A DNA stretch of 64,000 nt from Wolfiporia cocos (lineage: Eukaryota; Basidiomycota; Agaricomycetes; Polyporales; Phaeolaceae). The position numbers and the translations under genes were made by a program. The notes beneath the pieces are model-generated. The model ran no database searches, was not told the origin of the DNA, and worked only from the letters and a program-made list of their open reading frames with translations. The DNA lies in NCBI GenBank assembly GCA_029448655.1, contig JACCLO010000006.1, positions 3,038,001-3,102,000 of the forward strand. Direction: 5' to 3'. Shown here piece by piece: positions 10,253 through 22,352 of the stretch. Numbering within the stretch: the first letter of the stretch is position 1; each line of letters starts with the position of its first letter.

Positions 10253-11768
10253 GGCTTTGGCGTGTGCAGGTGGTGTAGGCCGTGCGTGTTACGTGACAGA
10301 TATTAGAACCTAGCGAGTTGTAAGCGGTGTGAAACATTATTCACTCGAGGCATGCCGGAAAGGGACGGGCCTTACCTCGCAGATAAGAACTTCAAGGACG
10401 CCGGGTGATGCTTCAAAGACACTAGTATTTTTCCATAAAGCGCCGTAAGTGAGGAAGAAACAACCGGGGTGGCCAGTCGCCAGAAGTGTCGCACCAAGAG
10501 CTCCACCTCGGTTTCCCGAACAAGCAGTGTCGCAGAGCGTCGAGCGTTCCAGATATAGCCTAAGGCCTGTGACGTAGTGTCGCTCCGTTCGCGTTGGGCT
10601 TGAGGAACGGCGAGGAACTCGAGCGAACGGAAGGGAAGCAGGCACATTGGAAGACCTCGAACGAGTCGACGTAATGCCCCGTGGCGATCAATGCACTTGC
10701 ATCACAGCTCTCGGGCCACACCAAGCTTCTCTGGATACCCAGCGCGGGAACAACAGGCCCTCTCTGGTGAACACGTTCCGGAGCAGAGGCTGCATGACGT
10801 CTATTCATTGGATAGCCACGCATTTAAGTTGAGATGATGCGTGGTAAGTCCGTGCGGGACAGTCGAGAATCCGCAGCGATACAGAAGCGCACAAGGCTTG
10901 CCGAACACATGCCAGCAAGGAAAACGACCTGCCATGGTCTGCACATAGACGAGGGAGCTGCTGTACATGTCAGAGGCGTTGCGCCCTGCAGCGTCCGAGC
11001 TCGGAATTCCCCGCGCTTCTCTCGATCAATTACCCAATATGACTTCTCTCATACCAATCTGGGAGAGTGTCGGCTTGAGAGCATTCGCTCGCTGTTGGCT
11101 GAGAAACATCCTTCTGCGGCAATTGAGAGCCTTTCAATACGTGAAAATGCAGTACAATCTCTACTGTGGCTACCGGTGAGACGCGTGTGGCTGAACTCCC
11201 AAATATGGCGCCTGCGCTGGATCGCGTAGCTCGTCGGATTCTTGATAGATACTGGGACGCACATGGTGTCATGTGCTCAGGGCGTAATAAAGGTGTTTTT
11301 TTTGGATAAATATGACTGTGGCACCAAATTTTTGAAAGGGAGCGGGAAGCGTAGTCATTGACACCATATATCTGAGCATTGCGTCGGATGCCAATTGGCC
11401 TGTGTGAAGCTCGCACGTTCAGCCTCAGCTCCAAGCCTTTGACATACTTCTATCCATCGCTTTAAGCCATTCAATCCCTGTAAGCGCTACAGTAATCCTT
11501 CCATGCTATCTCTTGTATGTAGTTCTGTTTAGGGTCGTAGGTTGGCGTCGGGTTCCGTTGGGTCTAGGGTCGGGAAAAATGGCACCTGCTAGTAAATCGT
11601 TACAAGAATGAGTATTACGGCATGGGGAGTAGGTGTAGCTAGGCTAGCATATCCAGTGTTATCCAAGCTCGGATCATAATTACATATCCATTCAGTAAGT
11701 CTCGCTTCTAGTGTTCCTCAATTGTATATCCTCACTATGTGAAATAGCGTCAGACATCTGCTGCATAC
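10253..11768. other. Intergenic with weak coding relics
   Basis: On the minus strand 10647-10374 reads as an exon-like frame (LVRHFWRLATPVVSSSLTAL) followed by a good donor, GCGAG/GTAAGG, but no family or neighbouring exon could be assigned. On the plus strand 10967-11179 is open (70 codons) without recognised motifs. I see no complete gene; decayed genes are the likeliest content. Confidence 0.3.
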
Positions 11769-12028
11769 ATGCATCTCAGCGAAGAGAAAGACGTGAGTTC
11801 CACTGATTGTATGCACTATAACTGATGCTTACCTGCATCTCAGACATGGAAAACCAAGGCGAAGGGTCTTCCTGCTGAGGTACATCTTATAGCCTATTTC
11901 GCGTCTACGTGCTCACGCATTCAATATAGTGGCATCTTCAATCCGACGCTGTCATTCTGGTGCGTAACGTACTACGTCGCGCTTCTTTTGCTAACGTTAG
12001 TCGGTCAGGAATACATCAAATAACTTAA
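11769..12028 (+). CDS. Candidate small spliced gene, about 52 residues
   Basis: ATG at 11769 opens a 24-nt exon (MHLSEEKD) ending at a GTGAGT donor. The next exon is 11844-11879 (TWKTKAKGLPAE) and the third starts at 11930 (WHLQSDAVIL) and runs to TAA 12026-12028. Both introns (51 and 50 nt) are GT-AG and leave phase 0, so the join is frame-consistent. No homologue is recognised, and there is no CaaX end, so it is not a pheromone precursor. A chance alignment of splice signals is quite possible, and it could also be part of a longer gene. Confidence 0.3.
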
Positions 12029-12536
12029 CGCATTGACGTCGACGACGCAATACTGCATGAACAGCTGCATAAACGTACCTGGGGGCCCGGGCGAGGATAT
12101 CATATTTATATGTTTTTAGAGCTGTGTATACCTGATTCAGCCTGTATCGGAATAAAATAATGTGAATATCTCCCTGTCTGGACGTGGTCCTGCTTGTATT
12201 GTAGATGGCTCAAGGCTGTTTCAGCCTGTGTTGTAATGGATGGAATTTAAATAAAATTGTGTACAGCTGTCGTCGTAACATGGATACAGGAGGTTGAGAA
12301 ATTTTGACAAATCGGTGCAGACCACCCCAGCCCAAGGCAAGGGGCCACGGCGGCTCAGGTCGTCAGAAACTGGGTGAGCAAGTCAGGAAAGTTATCTTTT
12401 GTCCAGTAAACTCGGCTGTTGGAGCGGCTTGTTTCTCCCTTGACGAGCCTGTCGGCAGCCGACCCTAGTTTTCACTGGGAGTACTGAGAGACAATCACAG
12501 AGTACAAAATGAAAGGCGCCCTCGTCGTGTCTATCA
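12029..12536. other. Intergenic
   Basis: Contains the 3' flank of the minus-strand kinase gene. AT-rich stretches near 12100-12270 carry AATAAA-like strings on the plus strand, but no transcript end can be fixed. No coding signal recognised. Confidence 0.5.
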
Positions 12537-15162
12537 CTACGCCACCATCACTGGTGATGTCGTCAGCTGCGGTAATGGTATCGTCGGCCGCAATGAGTGC
12601 GTAAACAACATGCTGTCCTTCGGATACAACGCGTCATCATGCTCATCCGTTCTGCGCACGTTGAGCAAGTCCTTCAAAGCTGGTCGCTGCCCGGGGTCCT
12701 GGTCCAGGAGACGTATTGCTATCTTGTTCAGATGCTGCCGCTCCGGCCCAGGCGGTCCACACAACTTAAAGGTGTCTTGGATGAGCTTGCCTGCCGCCCA
12801 ACAATCGGCACGAATGGGACTGTAGCGGTTCTCGCCTACTTCTGGAGCCGTCCAGCCCTCCGTTCCAGCATATCCGCTGATCTGCGCGTCCTCATATTGC
12901 AGTCGGCGGGCCAGACCAAAATCGATGATATACACCTTCTGCGTACTGACATCGACGACTATGTTCATTGGCTTGAGGTCGAGATGTGAGATGTTCTGCT
13001 CGTGTAGGAACGCGACGCCCTCTACAATCTGACGGACGTAATCATGGAGAGCGTCCAGATTTCTCCTGTCGACGAGCAGGGGGTAGGGTTCGAATTTGGG
13101 CATCACGAGGATGCACAAGTCGGCGCTCGCATCGATAATCTCGACCACGGGTATTGTGTGATTGCGTGGGTCGGAGCGCAACTCGGGCGAGTCAAGGTAT
13201 CGCAGCAATGCGACCTCAGTACTGTCCCTCTTAACCAATTTGGCCATGAACTCTTCGTCCTGGTCTGGTTTCCACACTCTAGCGACATGCGGATGCTGAC
13301 CTGATGTGAGCAATCAAGGATGAATTCATGATCATAGCTCGCGCTTACATTTCCGATAGTCGCCCGAATCCAATAGCCGCGCAACTGCAATGCTGTGGTA
13401 TGCTCCGTTATCGTTCCCATAGACGAACCTTGGCGGGATGATTTCTTTGTCGATGTTGCCGTCGATTGCTTGCGCGCGCTCGATAAGGATCCCAAATTGA
13501 GATCTTTCATAGCTGCGGAGAGCGCCTGCAGATTGGCGTCCATTTCGTTGTCGAATCCGTCTATAAGGGACGGCAGCTCGTGCTGGCGGTAGTTGTAAAG
13601 CTGCAAGGCAAACTGCATGGCTTCCCTAGGTTCAGCCAACTTAAATACGGCGTCATGCAAGATCGTGACCTTCCAAAACCTGTCAGCCAACAAGACGTTA
13701 TCAGACTTTAAAAAAGTCGACTGACCGCATCGTCGTTGCTTCTGTCATCCTGGTAGACTAGGTATCGCTCCGCCTCGAGGTTTTTGTTCAGATAAATGCA
13801 GAGCTGAACAAACTTGTTGTCACTCCTGCGAAAATGGTTTCCCACTCTAACGTATACGGCGGCTTGTAGTAGCATGCGCGCTCGGTCTGTCTCGTTTTTC
13901 AGATCAGATACACACTCTCCAAGGATTAGAGGAAGCGCAGATTTGTGCGGAAGCGCAGATGCGGTCGAAAGCATGAAGTCACTTTTTGGCTTGTACGTAT
14001 ACGAGTCCTTCGACGAACGATCACCAACGAGTATGGAGGGCATGACTTCCACTGATCTGGAAAATGATCTTTATACATATTGTCTTGGGCGCAAACAGCC
14101 CACTCACTTGTTGTACTGTACACCATCAACGTTGGCCAAAATGCGATCGACGAGGTAACCAGTGAAGTGTTGGTCTTTATAGAAGGATGATCTTGACTGT
14201 ATATAGGTTATCAGAGGAGCGCACTCGGTAACAGCGAGGCGGTATGTCAGCAGTTCTTGCTGTTGCTGATTGAGATTATTCAAGGACCCTGACTCGAAGT
14301 TTTCATTCAGCGCATCTGCGCCAATGGCTTGTGAGAGAAATCTGTAATCATCCTAATGGTGGAATCAGATACACAGTCGGCATCCTCGATCATCACTGGC
14401 ACGCCTATCAACGCACCGTTGACACGAGCTCAGAGGGAATGATCCTTTTCTTCTTAAGTGATGTGATGAGATTGTTCACGAATATGGGGGCATTGTCAAT
14501 TTCGTTCGGATTCGACAAACGTACGGTCACTATAGTGCCTTGGCGGTCGTTTGGGAAGGAAATCTTGTTCTCTGGTATAAGAAGGTCGTTCAGGTCGAAT
14601 TGCCCGGGGCTTTCGACGTAGATTCGAGCCTTCTGCTCCGAACCAATTAAGGCCCTTATTCGCTGCGCGTGGACAAACTCCTCTGTAGCGGCTATTGCAC
14701 AAGGAATGACATGACTGGCGCAGTGGGATAAACGCGAGCGAAACTCACGTAATCCGACCGCGACGATGACGTGTACCAGATTGTTGTTCCTCTGCTCGAC
14801 TCCATTGTCGATGAGTTCATTCACGAGCTGGTTGGGTGCCATCTTTGTTGCGATGGCCTGGAAGCGGCCATTGGCTCTCTGGATCATGCTACCCAGGTCA
14901 CTCTGCGCCTCGCTGATGAACAGTTCCTCATTGGGCTGGGGACGCTGTGAGGGTCGTCAAAATGCGGCATGGGGTGGCCACATACCTTCCAAAGAGTCAG
15001 CACCGATGAGTCCACCGCAAACCCGTTAGCTCGCAGATCGTCGCCAATGGCCTTTCGCAATTGGGATATCCTAGTACCCACAGGAACATCGACATCGCTT
15101 GGGTTCGCTTTGCCATCGTTTCGAAGATACCAAACTGTGACCGTTGAGGTTGAGGATGACAT
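12537..15162 (-). CDS. Crinkler (CRN)-header protein kinase
   Basis: Seven exons: 15162-14986, 14935-14749, 14691-14417, 14352-14108, 14056-13726, 13669-13349, 13295-12537. They sum to 2295 nt (764 residues). All six introns are GT-AG, 50-64 nt. Residues 1-60 resemble the ubiquitin-like Crinkler N-terminal domain (VTVWYLRNDG ... LTLWK). The middle contains SDFMLSTASALP ... LILGECVSD ... RMLLQAAVYV, which recalls the PD-(D/E)XK nuclease-like domain of Crinkler proteins, but the E-x-K lysine is not evident, so nuclease activity is doubtful. The C-terminus is a protein kinase: MAKL lysine, HLDLKPMNIVVD catalytic loop with HLD in place of HRD, IIDFG, and WTAPE. In this family headers are thought to direct trafficking while the C-terminal domain acts on a target; whether this one is secreted, used in self-defence or against other fungi is unknown. 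No signal peptide is visible. Confidence 0.85.
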
Positions 15163-16804
15163 GACTAGGAATCAGCTTGGTCGTGGTTGGAAGTTGAACC
15201 GGCTGAGCGCCTGCATGTGGCGTCTCTAATCGATTCAAAAGTCCTGCCCTCAAGTGATCGAGTATGCGAGAGATGCGAGAGACAACCATTTATACCCCGC
15301 AGTATGTACATGTGCGGCAGCTAACCAGAGCCACGGTGGAAATAAAGAGTTAGGTGGAATACAGTGGGGTGGGGTGTTCGTTTATGTGGGATAGGTAGCA
15401 TTGTGGTCATTTCCAGTAACGGCGGGTAGAAAGGTTTACCCTGGGTCGAAAATGATGGGTGGCACGTCTTGCTTGAGGAAAGCACACGATTGTTTGAGGA
15501 AGTCAAGGATAGCTCGCCATCCCCGCACGGTGCGTTGTATCTTGCGTGTTGGTGTAAAGGGCAACGTAACAGAACGTGTCGTCATGTTTGTAAAGTGTGT
15601 GAGTCGCATGGACAAGTAGTGTTCTGAAGGGACGAGACGTTGGTAGTATTCGCCAATGAAGGCGTGTCCAGCATTGGACGAGACGTTGGAAGTGACGGTT
15701 GTCGGAGAATTTACGTATCATTGGGTGAAGCGTGTAACTCGGTAGAGAGGTGATTGCGTATCGGGACGCGATCTGCGAGCGAGACACCGAGTTCTTTGAG
15801 ATGACAATACGGCAAAAGATCTAGGTCTTCGAGAACTTATGTGACATCGAAATGATTAGCCAAAAAAACCTGTACAGGACACATGGCATAGCTGGGGACT
15901 CATCCGCCGATAGCATGCTGGAATCCCACCAGAAGCCACGGAGGCGCAGGTTGAAAGGATGCGCGAGCAGCATCTCCAAATGACACAAGCGCAACCTTAA
16001 GACACACACTGGGGGAAGGTGGGTCGCATGAAAGCGCCTTCCTGGTCCGGGCATCTTAAGGCACAAAAGGCCAAGACAAGTCTGAGGTTTACGCTCAAGA
16101 CTGTCTGGCATATATACTCCTAATCTATTTGTACATGTTGTGGTATGGTGGCTCGGAGGCCTCTATGTACTGGTATCTAACTGGCTATGAGCTATGTGCC
16201 GGTAATGGCATCGGAGCACTGGGGTACGCGAGGATGTCCATGGCGACGTAGCATATAAGGGTCGGATCAGTAGAGTAGCCAATCTGTCAGGTTCGATCGG
16301 TGGTTCTCGTCGATCGTAGGTGCGCCGGTAATGGCGGGGTTCTAAGTCTGTGATCGGGCGTGGTCTGCCACGATCGGGGTATAGCGCTCTGTGACTGGTA
16401 GGTTCTCAGTCGTGCAGAGCCTTGGGTTATTATCCCTGCCTATTGTACTCGTAGGTCAGGGTGCGTACGGGGTATAGTATAATGTCTATGCCAGTAATGG
16501 CGAGTGTCCGTGCGTTGAAGACGCGAGGCGTTAGGTTTAGTGTTCTGGGTCACGTGCGAGTGTAGACCGTACTAACACAAGATAACACTTACTGATATTG
16601 TTGCTTGGTTTGCTGGTTAGGCAGGATAGTTTGTAAGAGTTAAGCAGGATACGCGGAGTAGTTAACTCGTAGTATGAATGCAATGAATAGAACTGAGGCA
16701 ATAGCGCTCAGCAAGGCTAGTATATATACATGATAAATAAGACCCCTAACAGTCCTATTAGATAATACTAATGTCCGTATCTGTATGTACAAGTCCCCAG
16801 GTAC
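15163..16804. other. Intergenic, repeat-like, no gene recognised
   Basis: The start is the promoter of the Crinkler kinase. From about 16100 the texture changes to repeat-like sequence with several copies of CCGGTAATGGC, continuing on the far side of the solo LTR, so the LTR probably inserted into an older repeat. No transposon ends or coding motifs could be fixed. Confidence 0.4.
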
Positions 16805-17512
16805 TGTTACGGGTCGAATACCCGTTCGTATATTCGAGACGCGAATATAGATCGTTCTTCTGCACGTAGGCACGTCGCCGTATGCAAGGCAAATACTCGT
16901 TAGATGCCTCCAAGTCCTAAGTGAAGTTCTTAGGAGATCGGTTAATATCCAATACGCGTTAGAGGATATAATCTGTTTGAGTGCGAGTCGAATATAACAT
17001 AAGACTCGCCTAAGTCCGAGAAGTCAGTGTGCACTTCGAGGACTTAGTCGTTCGGTTGCTCGAGTGAGAAATACTGAGCGTAGTTTCCTACGTTTGAGAA
17101 CGAGTATAAGACTTCTTGTTTGTACAATAAGGTCGAGCTGAAGAGCCTCGACAATAAGTACATGAGTTTATATACTACGTTAGGTTTCGGGGGTCAAGTC
17201 TGTCCCAGATGTCACCGATACTATCTACACTATAGTACCAAATGTTTGATAAGTATGTAATGATATATCCGAGATGATAGATAGGAATGATGGCGGTTGA
17301 ACGCCATCTATCAGTAAATAAACGATGAACATGAAACGGTGGCAGAGTTGGATCTGCCAAAGATGAAACGCGCCCTACAGACTAGTACAACTGGGGATGC
17401 ATCCAGTAGAGTCACGAGTAGCCAGGGGAGTTGGTTGTGCAACAAGTCCCTGTATTGTATTTGCCCAATGGTGAGTTCTGTCGATATTTGAAAAATCAAA
17501 ATAACCGTAACA
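16805..17512 (+). mobile_element. Solo LTR, family 2
   Basis: 708 bp beginning TGTTACGGGTCG and ending AACCGTAACA, flanked on both sides by the 5-bp target duplication GGTAC (16800-16804 and 17513-17517). Three more copies occur at 22353-23058, 29426-30132 (inverted) and 37243-37878. No internal region of this family is present in the window. Confidence 0.9.
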
Positions 17513-18091
17513 GGTACCTAAGTACTGAGTAATACGCGATAAATACATATGCCGGGATATAGAAAGGCGGCATAGGCTGCGCGAATAGCGTTTTGCGCTC
17601 TTGTCATTACGAAGACTGGGCGTGACCAAAGCCCGGTCCGCTGACGTTTATAGGCTGACGGCTTCCGGACGGAATGTCCGATTGGCTAGAACTAGACATG
17701 TGACTGATGGTAACTACTAATGATAAGATAAGACCGTCGTTACAGGAGATAACGCGGCCATCATTCGGCACGTATGTAACCGTTGACGTATGAACCAGAT
17801 AAGCTCTTAATTGGAGAAAGTCGTAGATAATTCGTAGAATTGCCGGAAAAATAGTAAGAAATATAGGGAAACTAGGAGAATTCTTGTGACATGTACTCCT
17901 AGTCGGCGTATGGCGTAGTGTGCGGTGGTGGTTTAGCCTGAGGTTGTACCAGGCGTACCATCGTGCTATCGTAGCCTGTTGGACTCTAGGGGTCGGCTCG
18001 TGACTCCGGGATTTAGGGACTGGGCAGCATATGGTTCTTGCTGCCGGGACTTGGACTGAGTTTAGGGTTAGACTGCTGGTGGCCTGCTAGT
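17513..18091. other. Older repeat-like sequence, unclassified
   Basis: Lies between the solo LTR and the hAT-like MITE. Texture resembles the stretch left of the solo LTR. A single TTTAGGGTTAG near 18061 is too short to be a telomeric tract. No coding signal recognised. Confidence 0.4.
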
Positions 18092-18737
18092 CAAGGCTCC
18101 AACCATATAATGTATATACCATGTATACATGGTTTCATATATATACTATATACATGTATTTACGCGTGGCCGAGTACATGGTATATACATGGTATATGAT
18201 ATGGTATATGGTTGTTGTGAATGCATTCATATTAGACCCTCAAATTGTTGTTTTGAATATGTACATGAGCTAGTTATGTGTCCTACAGATTGTATGGTGC
18301 AGTGGCAATATGAGATTTGGACAATCTTGTGCAAATGCAAAGATGTTAAGTCATAATCCACATACTCTGCTTACCCTCTCATTTGGCAGAAGGTAAGATC
18401 AGATTTATATATATTATCCCACATAGTGATTGCATCATGCATTAGACTCATGTGTAAAAGTTTCCCATCATCTCACACATTGTGCACAATTCCTAAGCCA
18501 TTCCAGCCACTAGTGTGGCTGTTGAATACTGAACACCAAATCTTTCCTTGCATCAGCCAAGTACTGATACCTATGGCATGTTGTTGAAGGAGGAGACAAT
18601 CTCCAGAGCCATATGGGCAAGGCAATGGCTATGTCAAGATGTCTGAAAAAGTTACCATCTGAAAACCATAAACCATGTATATACCATGTATATACTGATT
18701 TTCTGTACATATATATTATATGGTTGGAGCCTTACCA
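18092..18737 (+). mobile_element. hAT-like MITE, copy 1
   Basis: Inverted terminal sequence AAGGCTCCAACCATATAAT on both sides, with AT-rich subterminal repeats of ATATACCATG/CATGGTATAT. Flanks CTGCTAGT and GTGCTAGT match at 7 of 8 bp, consistent with an 8-bp duplication. No coding capacity. A closely similar copy in opposite orientation lies at 40308-41004. The right end sits 16 bp from the first gypsy element. Confidence 0.7.
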
Positions 18738-18753
18738 GTGCTAGTGCCCGTAG

Positions 18754-19125
18754 TGTCACAAGCCGATTTTCTCCAACTAGCTTGCGACTAGGGACAACCC
18801 TTATCTTATCTAAGCGCCCGCCTATGCATCACGTGCAAGGACCCTGAACACCCCACACGTGCTTACACAGACCCCGGACATCCTTGTTGTGGCTCTACAC
18901 CTACGATAGGGTTTACCATACTCTGAAACGGTCTATCAGCTTACGTAATACTGTATAGTAGCCAAACATGTACAAACAGCCTACGAGCATATATACCAGC
19001 CAGACGAGCAGGGAGCACCCCAGACTCGTCTTGGCCTTTGTTGCCTTGAGTAGCCTCGAGGTAGGAATACGCTTTCACGTGAGTAATATTCCCCTGAGTA
19101 GTTGCTTGAGATAGCGCTTGTGTCA
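18754..19125 (+). repeat. 5' LTR of gypsy element 1
   Basis: 372 bp, TGTCACAAGCCG to GCGCTTGTGTCA, followed by TAAGACGAGTCTCC where the primer-binding site should be. Differs at several positions from the 3' LTR, which is now split into 23059-23347 (inverted) and 30133-30221. Confidence 0.88.
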
Positions 19126-19884
19126 TAAGACGAGTCTCCACCCCGATCTGAGTTCATTCCAGATCAACCCCGGCGCACTAGGGGCAAAGTGCATTGGTTC
19201 TTTGCCCTCGAGTTGACTTCGGTCGATTCGGGTGTATAAACTCTTATCCTCTCGTATCCCAGGGACAAGGGACAGGGTTCTGGGGGATTACACTTGCAAA
19301 CAGCGTGTAGGGGACCACTCCTACCGTTGCTTCAAAGCTACTGGACCACCGTCGTGCAACGCGGCGTAAAGGTCTTGGGTTAAAACCCCACCACAGTAAC
19401 TGTGCACCCGACGCGTAATAATCAAAGGCGTTAAGGGGCCCTGTGGCAGTGTACTGAGGCACTGGTCGTCTATATACGCGCATTACCGCGCCACTATACG
19501 GGCATTACCGCCCCCCCGTTACTATACAACCCAGCACCCCACCAGGTGGCTGAAGGAGCGTGACACAGCTCACACTATACGGCCACTTGGCCCAATACGA
19601 TAGTTTTTAGACCCTCCATCCCAAGGGTTTAGATCCCGTGCCCCCGGTATCCCGAATTAGTTTCGGGGCTGGACGAGGTTTCGGAGGCAGAGATTACTTG
19701 CCGGCCTTGGGCTGAAAACCCCTTGGCGTTTCTTGGCGCACCTCTGAAAAGAGGTGGTCTCTGAATAGAGTGGAAAGGCAGTTTCTAGTTACCACCCCGA
19801 TCGCAGCTATAGACTGATCCACAGTGGGCGGGTGGCGCTGCTTTTCCCGACTCTACATTCGTACTATAACCTTCTTTACATACA

Positions 19885-22287
19885 ATGGCCGCCCCCCACA
19901 CCCTCAAATATGTCCGCAACCCGCGGCCCGAACCCCCGACCCCGGCTGACGTCCCGCTCCCTGGCTCCGTCCAACAACCCGTTCCACCCAGGGCAGTGGG
20001 TGAACTATCAGATGCATGGTCTCCCGGATGACTTCGCGCTCCTATCGGTGGCGGATAGCATCCACGCCCCCCGACCGAACGTTGAGGTCGCCCCGGTGCA
20101 CACAGAGACCATTGGAGAGCATCGCCCCGCTCGCTCACTGGTCCTAGGGGGATCAGTCGAAGACCAAGGTCCCGGCATTGAACGGTTGGACCAGGCATTC
20201 CACCTGGCCTGGGAACAGTCGAACACCATCTGAGGGGTGAGTCCCGCACACATCGACTCGCCCCTAGCCGTACAATGGGCGTCCCCCCCAACCCAACAAC
20301 AGCGGACTTTGGTTTTCGGTGTCAGACGGTAGCGGCAACTATGGTTCAGACTGGTGTGTGGAACGCCGACATGGGAGCAAGGTTCCTGCGGGAGGCACAA
20401 CGTCTCCAGGCAGACGCCATTGCAGCGGGAGATGCGGCTTTGTTACACAGCCAGCACTCTGCACCCCGTCGGTCAGTACCATCAGTTCCGGAAGAACGTT
20501 TCCGGCCGGTAGAAAACTGGGTGAGGTCCGTCCACATGGGATCTCCCCCTCCGGTGAACTCGGCAACCCGTCCGGCATCAAACGCGGGCACCCGGCAGAC
20601 GAACCCCTTCCTGCCAGGCTACACACCCCCGGTCCTCACACCCCAGGTCCCCTACTCGGCAATGGCAGCAGCCCTGGCACCCCCCGCGAACTTTGGAAGC
20701 ACTCACAACCTGTTCAGTAACCCTCGGCCGATGCAGAACGCGCACGTGAACACCTGGGGAGCCGCGCCTCTTCAGGGAACGCGTGCGTCTATGTGGCGAC
20801 CCAAGAAACCGGCAAGTTCGCAGTGGGATGCGTACTCCATGCTCCCGGAGCCGCAGCCCGACCCCCGGTACAAGTCAAAGGTGCGCGAACCCGAACCCTT
20901 CACTGGCGAGAACTTCATCGCCTGGGCAATGTGCCTCAAACTCTATATCAATGACAACCGGCCCCTCCTGTTCACGGACAGCAAAAAGATCGGTACTGCG
21001 ATCTCGCTGATCAGGGGGCCTAAGGTCGACGCATGGGTAACGGCTTTCACGCGGGAACACTACCGTGACGGACAATGGCACCTGAGCTGGCTTCGATTCA
21101 TCTGGGAACTCCACCAGAAGTTCGACGACCCCGACTTAGAAAAGAAGTCGGTGGTCGCAGCCGAGAAGCTTATAATGACCATCGGCAAAGGCGAGGAGTA
21201 TTTCCAAGAACTGGAAAGACTTCTTTCGGAGGCAAAATACGACAAGGAAAACCAGATTGTTCATTGCTGGGTCACCGCCGCCATTCCGAAAGAAATCTAC
21301 ACAGCAGTACACTCCGCCTTCGTCGCCGCCACGGTAAACGACAAGTCGCAACAAGGATACAATGTCCAGATTCCGGAAGACTACGAATCTTGGAAACAAG
21401 CTATCCTTCGTACGGACAATGCGATGCGTTGTCTCCGCGACGAGGAAAAGCTGCGCCACGGTCGTGACACGGGTAAAGGCGTCGCCGACAAAGGAAAGGG
21501 TCGGGCGACAACATCGTCATTGGGAACCACGCGGTCCGAGCCCACCGCAGAAGAACGGGCCAACTTGCTCAAGAGGAAGTGCCACTCTTGCAGCAAGACA
21601 CAAGCAGAGGCACCAGGGAAGGGCTGCAACAAGCCCGTCTGGCACCAACCCAACTGGAAGCCCCGAGCAGCTACCAGTGGAGGGAACACCGGTGCCGGAC
21701 CCTCACAACCGGCGCGCACCCGCCAGGCCGTCGAAGGCCCACCTGCAGAAAAAGTCCTTGGGGAAGTATCCCAGGAGGACTTCGTGCGAATGGTGGCCGC
21801 CTGGGCCAAGGAAAATCCTGAGGCTGCAAAGGAAGCTGGATTCACTCAGGTACGTCCCCTCTCTATTTCAGTTCTTGAGATCAAGGAACCAGTAAATGTC
21901 TCTATCTCCGACTCTGCCACGGAGGGTAACGAACCGGTGGATGGACTATATGGGCTAGGAACCAGGGCCCCGATATTTGACTATGTATCTGTACCACGTT
22001 CAGTAGATTTGGCACCTGGTGATGACGACGGAGCTTCAACATGCTCCGATGATTCGTTTGTAACAGCCTCAGAGGAGCCTCCCACCGGAGCTTGGTTGGA
22101 GGATAAAACCGTGCTTAATTCCTCTATTGTAAACAATGTAAACTATGTGCCAATGAACGTAGACCCGGTTGTGGACCCAGATGTGCAAATGGCAGACGCA
22201 TCTGGACCCACAGTCCAGAAAAAGACGGAAAGAAAATGCGGCGGCGACGAGCCAAGAAGAAGGCTGTCACACTCGACATATACCTAG
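19885..22287 (+). pseudogene. Gag of gypsy element 1, frameshifted
   Basis: Structural (capsid/nucleocapsid) protein. Starts at ATG 19885 (MAAPHTLKYVRNPRP); compared with element 2 it is broken by a frameshift near 19970, an in-frame TGA at 20231-20233 and a frameshift in the C run near 20283. The long open part 20275-22287 (670 codons) carries the Pro-rich matrix-like region, a capsid-like segment (FTGENFIAWAMCLKLYI ... FVWELHQKF type) and a nucleocapsid motif KRKCHSC ... GKGCNKPVWH. That motif has spacing C-X2-C-X11-C-X5-H instead of the standard CCHC knuckle. The tail is acidic and leads into dUTPase. Confidence 0.8.
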
Positions 22288-22352
22288 ACCACCCGCGGGC
22301 AATCCCCCCTGAGCGCAAAAGCGAAGGAGCCGCGGGTTACAATCTTCACTCC
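22236..22352 (+). pseudogene. dUTPase N-terminal part, element 1, cut by LTR insertion
   Basis: Reads VTLDIYLDHPRAIPPERKS then EGAAGYNLHS (dUTPase motif 1), in a frame one base off the preceding gag frame. It stops at ACTCC/LTR at 22352. The continuation is on the minus strand downward from 29425, where ACTCGAGGAAGTCG resumes the same domain. Confidence 0.8.

Noticed and set aside
18061..18072. TTTAGGGTTAG as a telomeric repeat
   Set aside because: Only one and a half units are present, inside a repeat-rich region; a telomeric tract needs many units.
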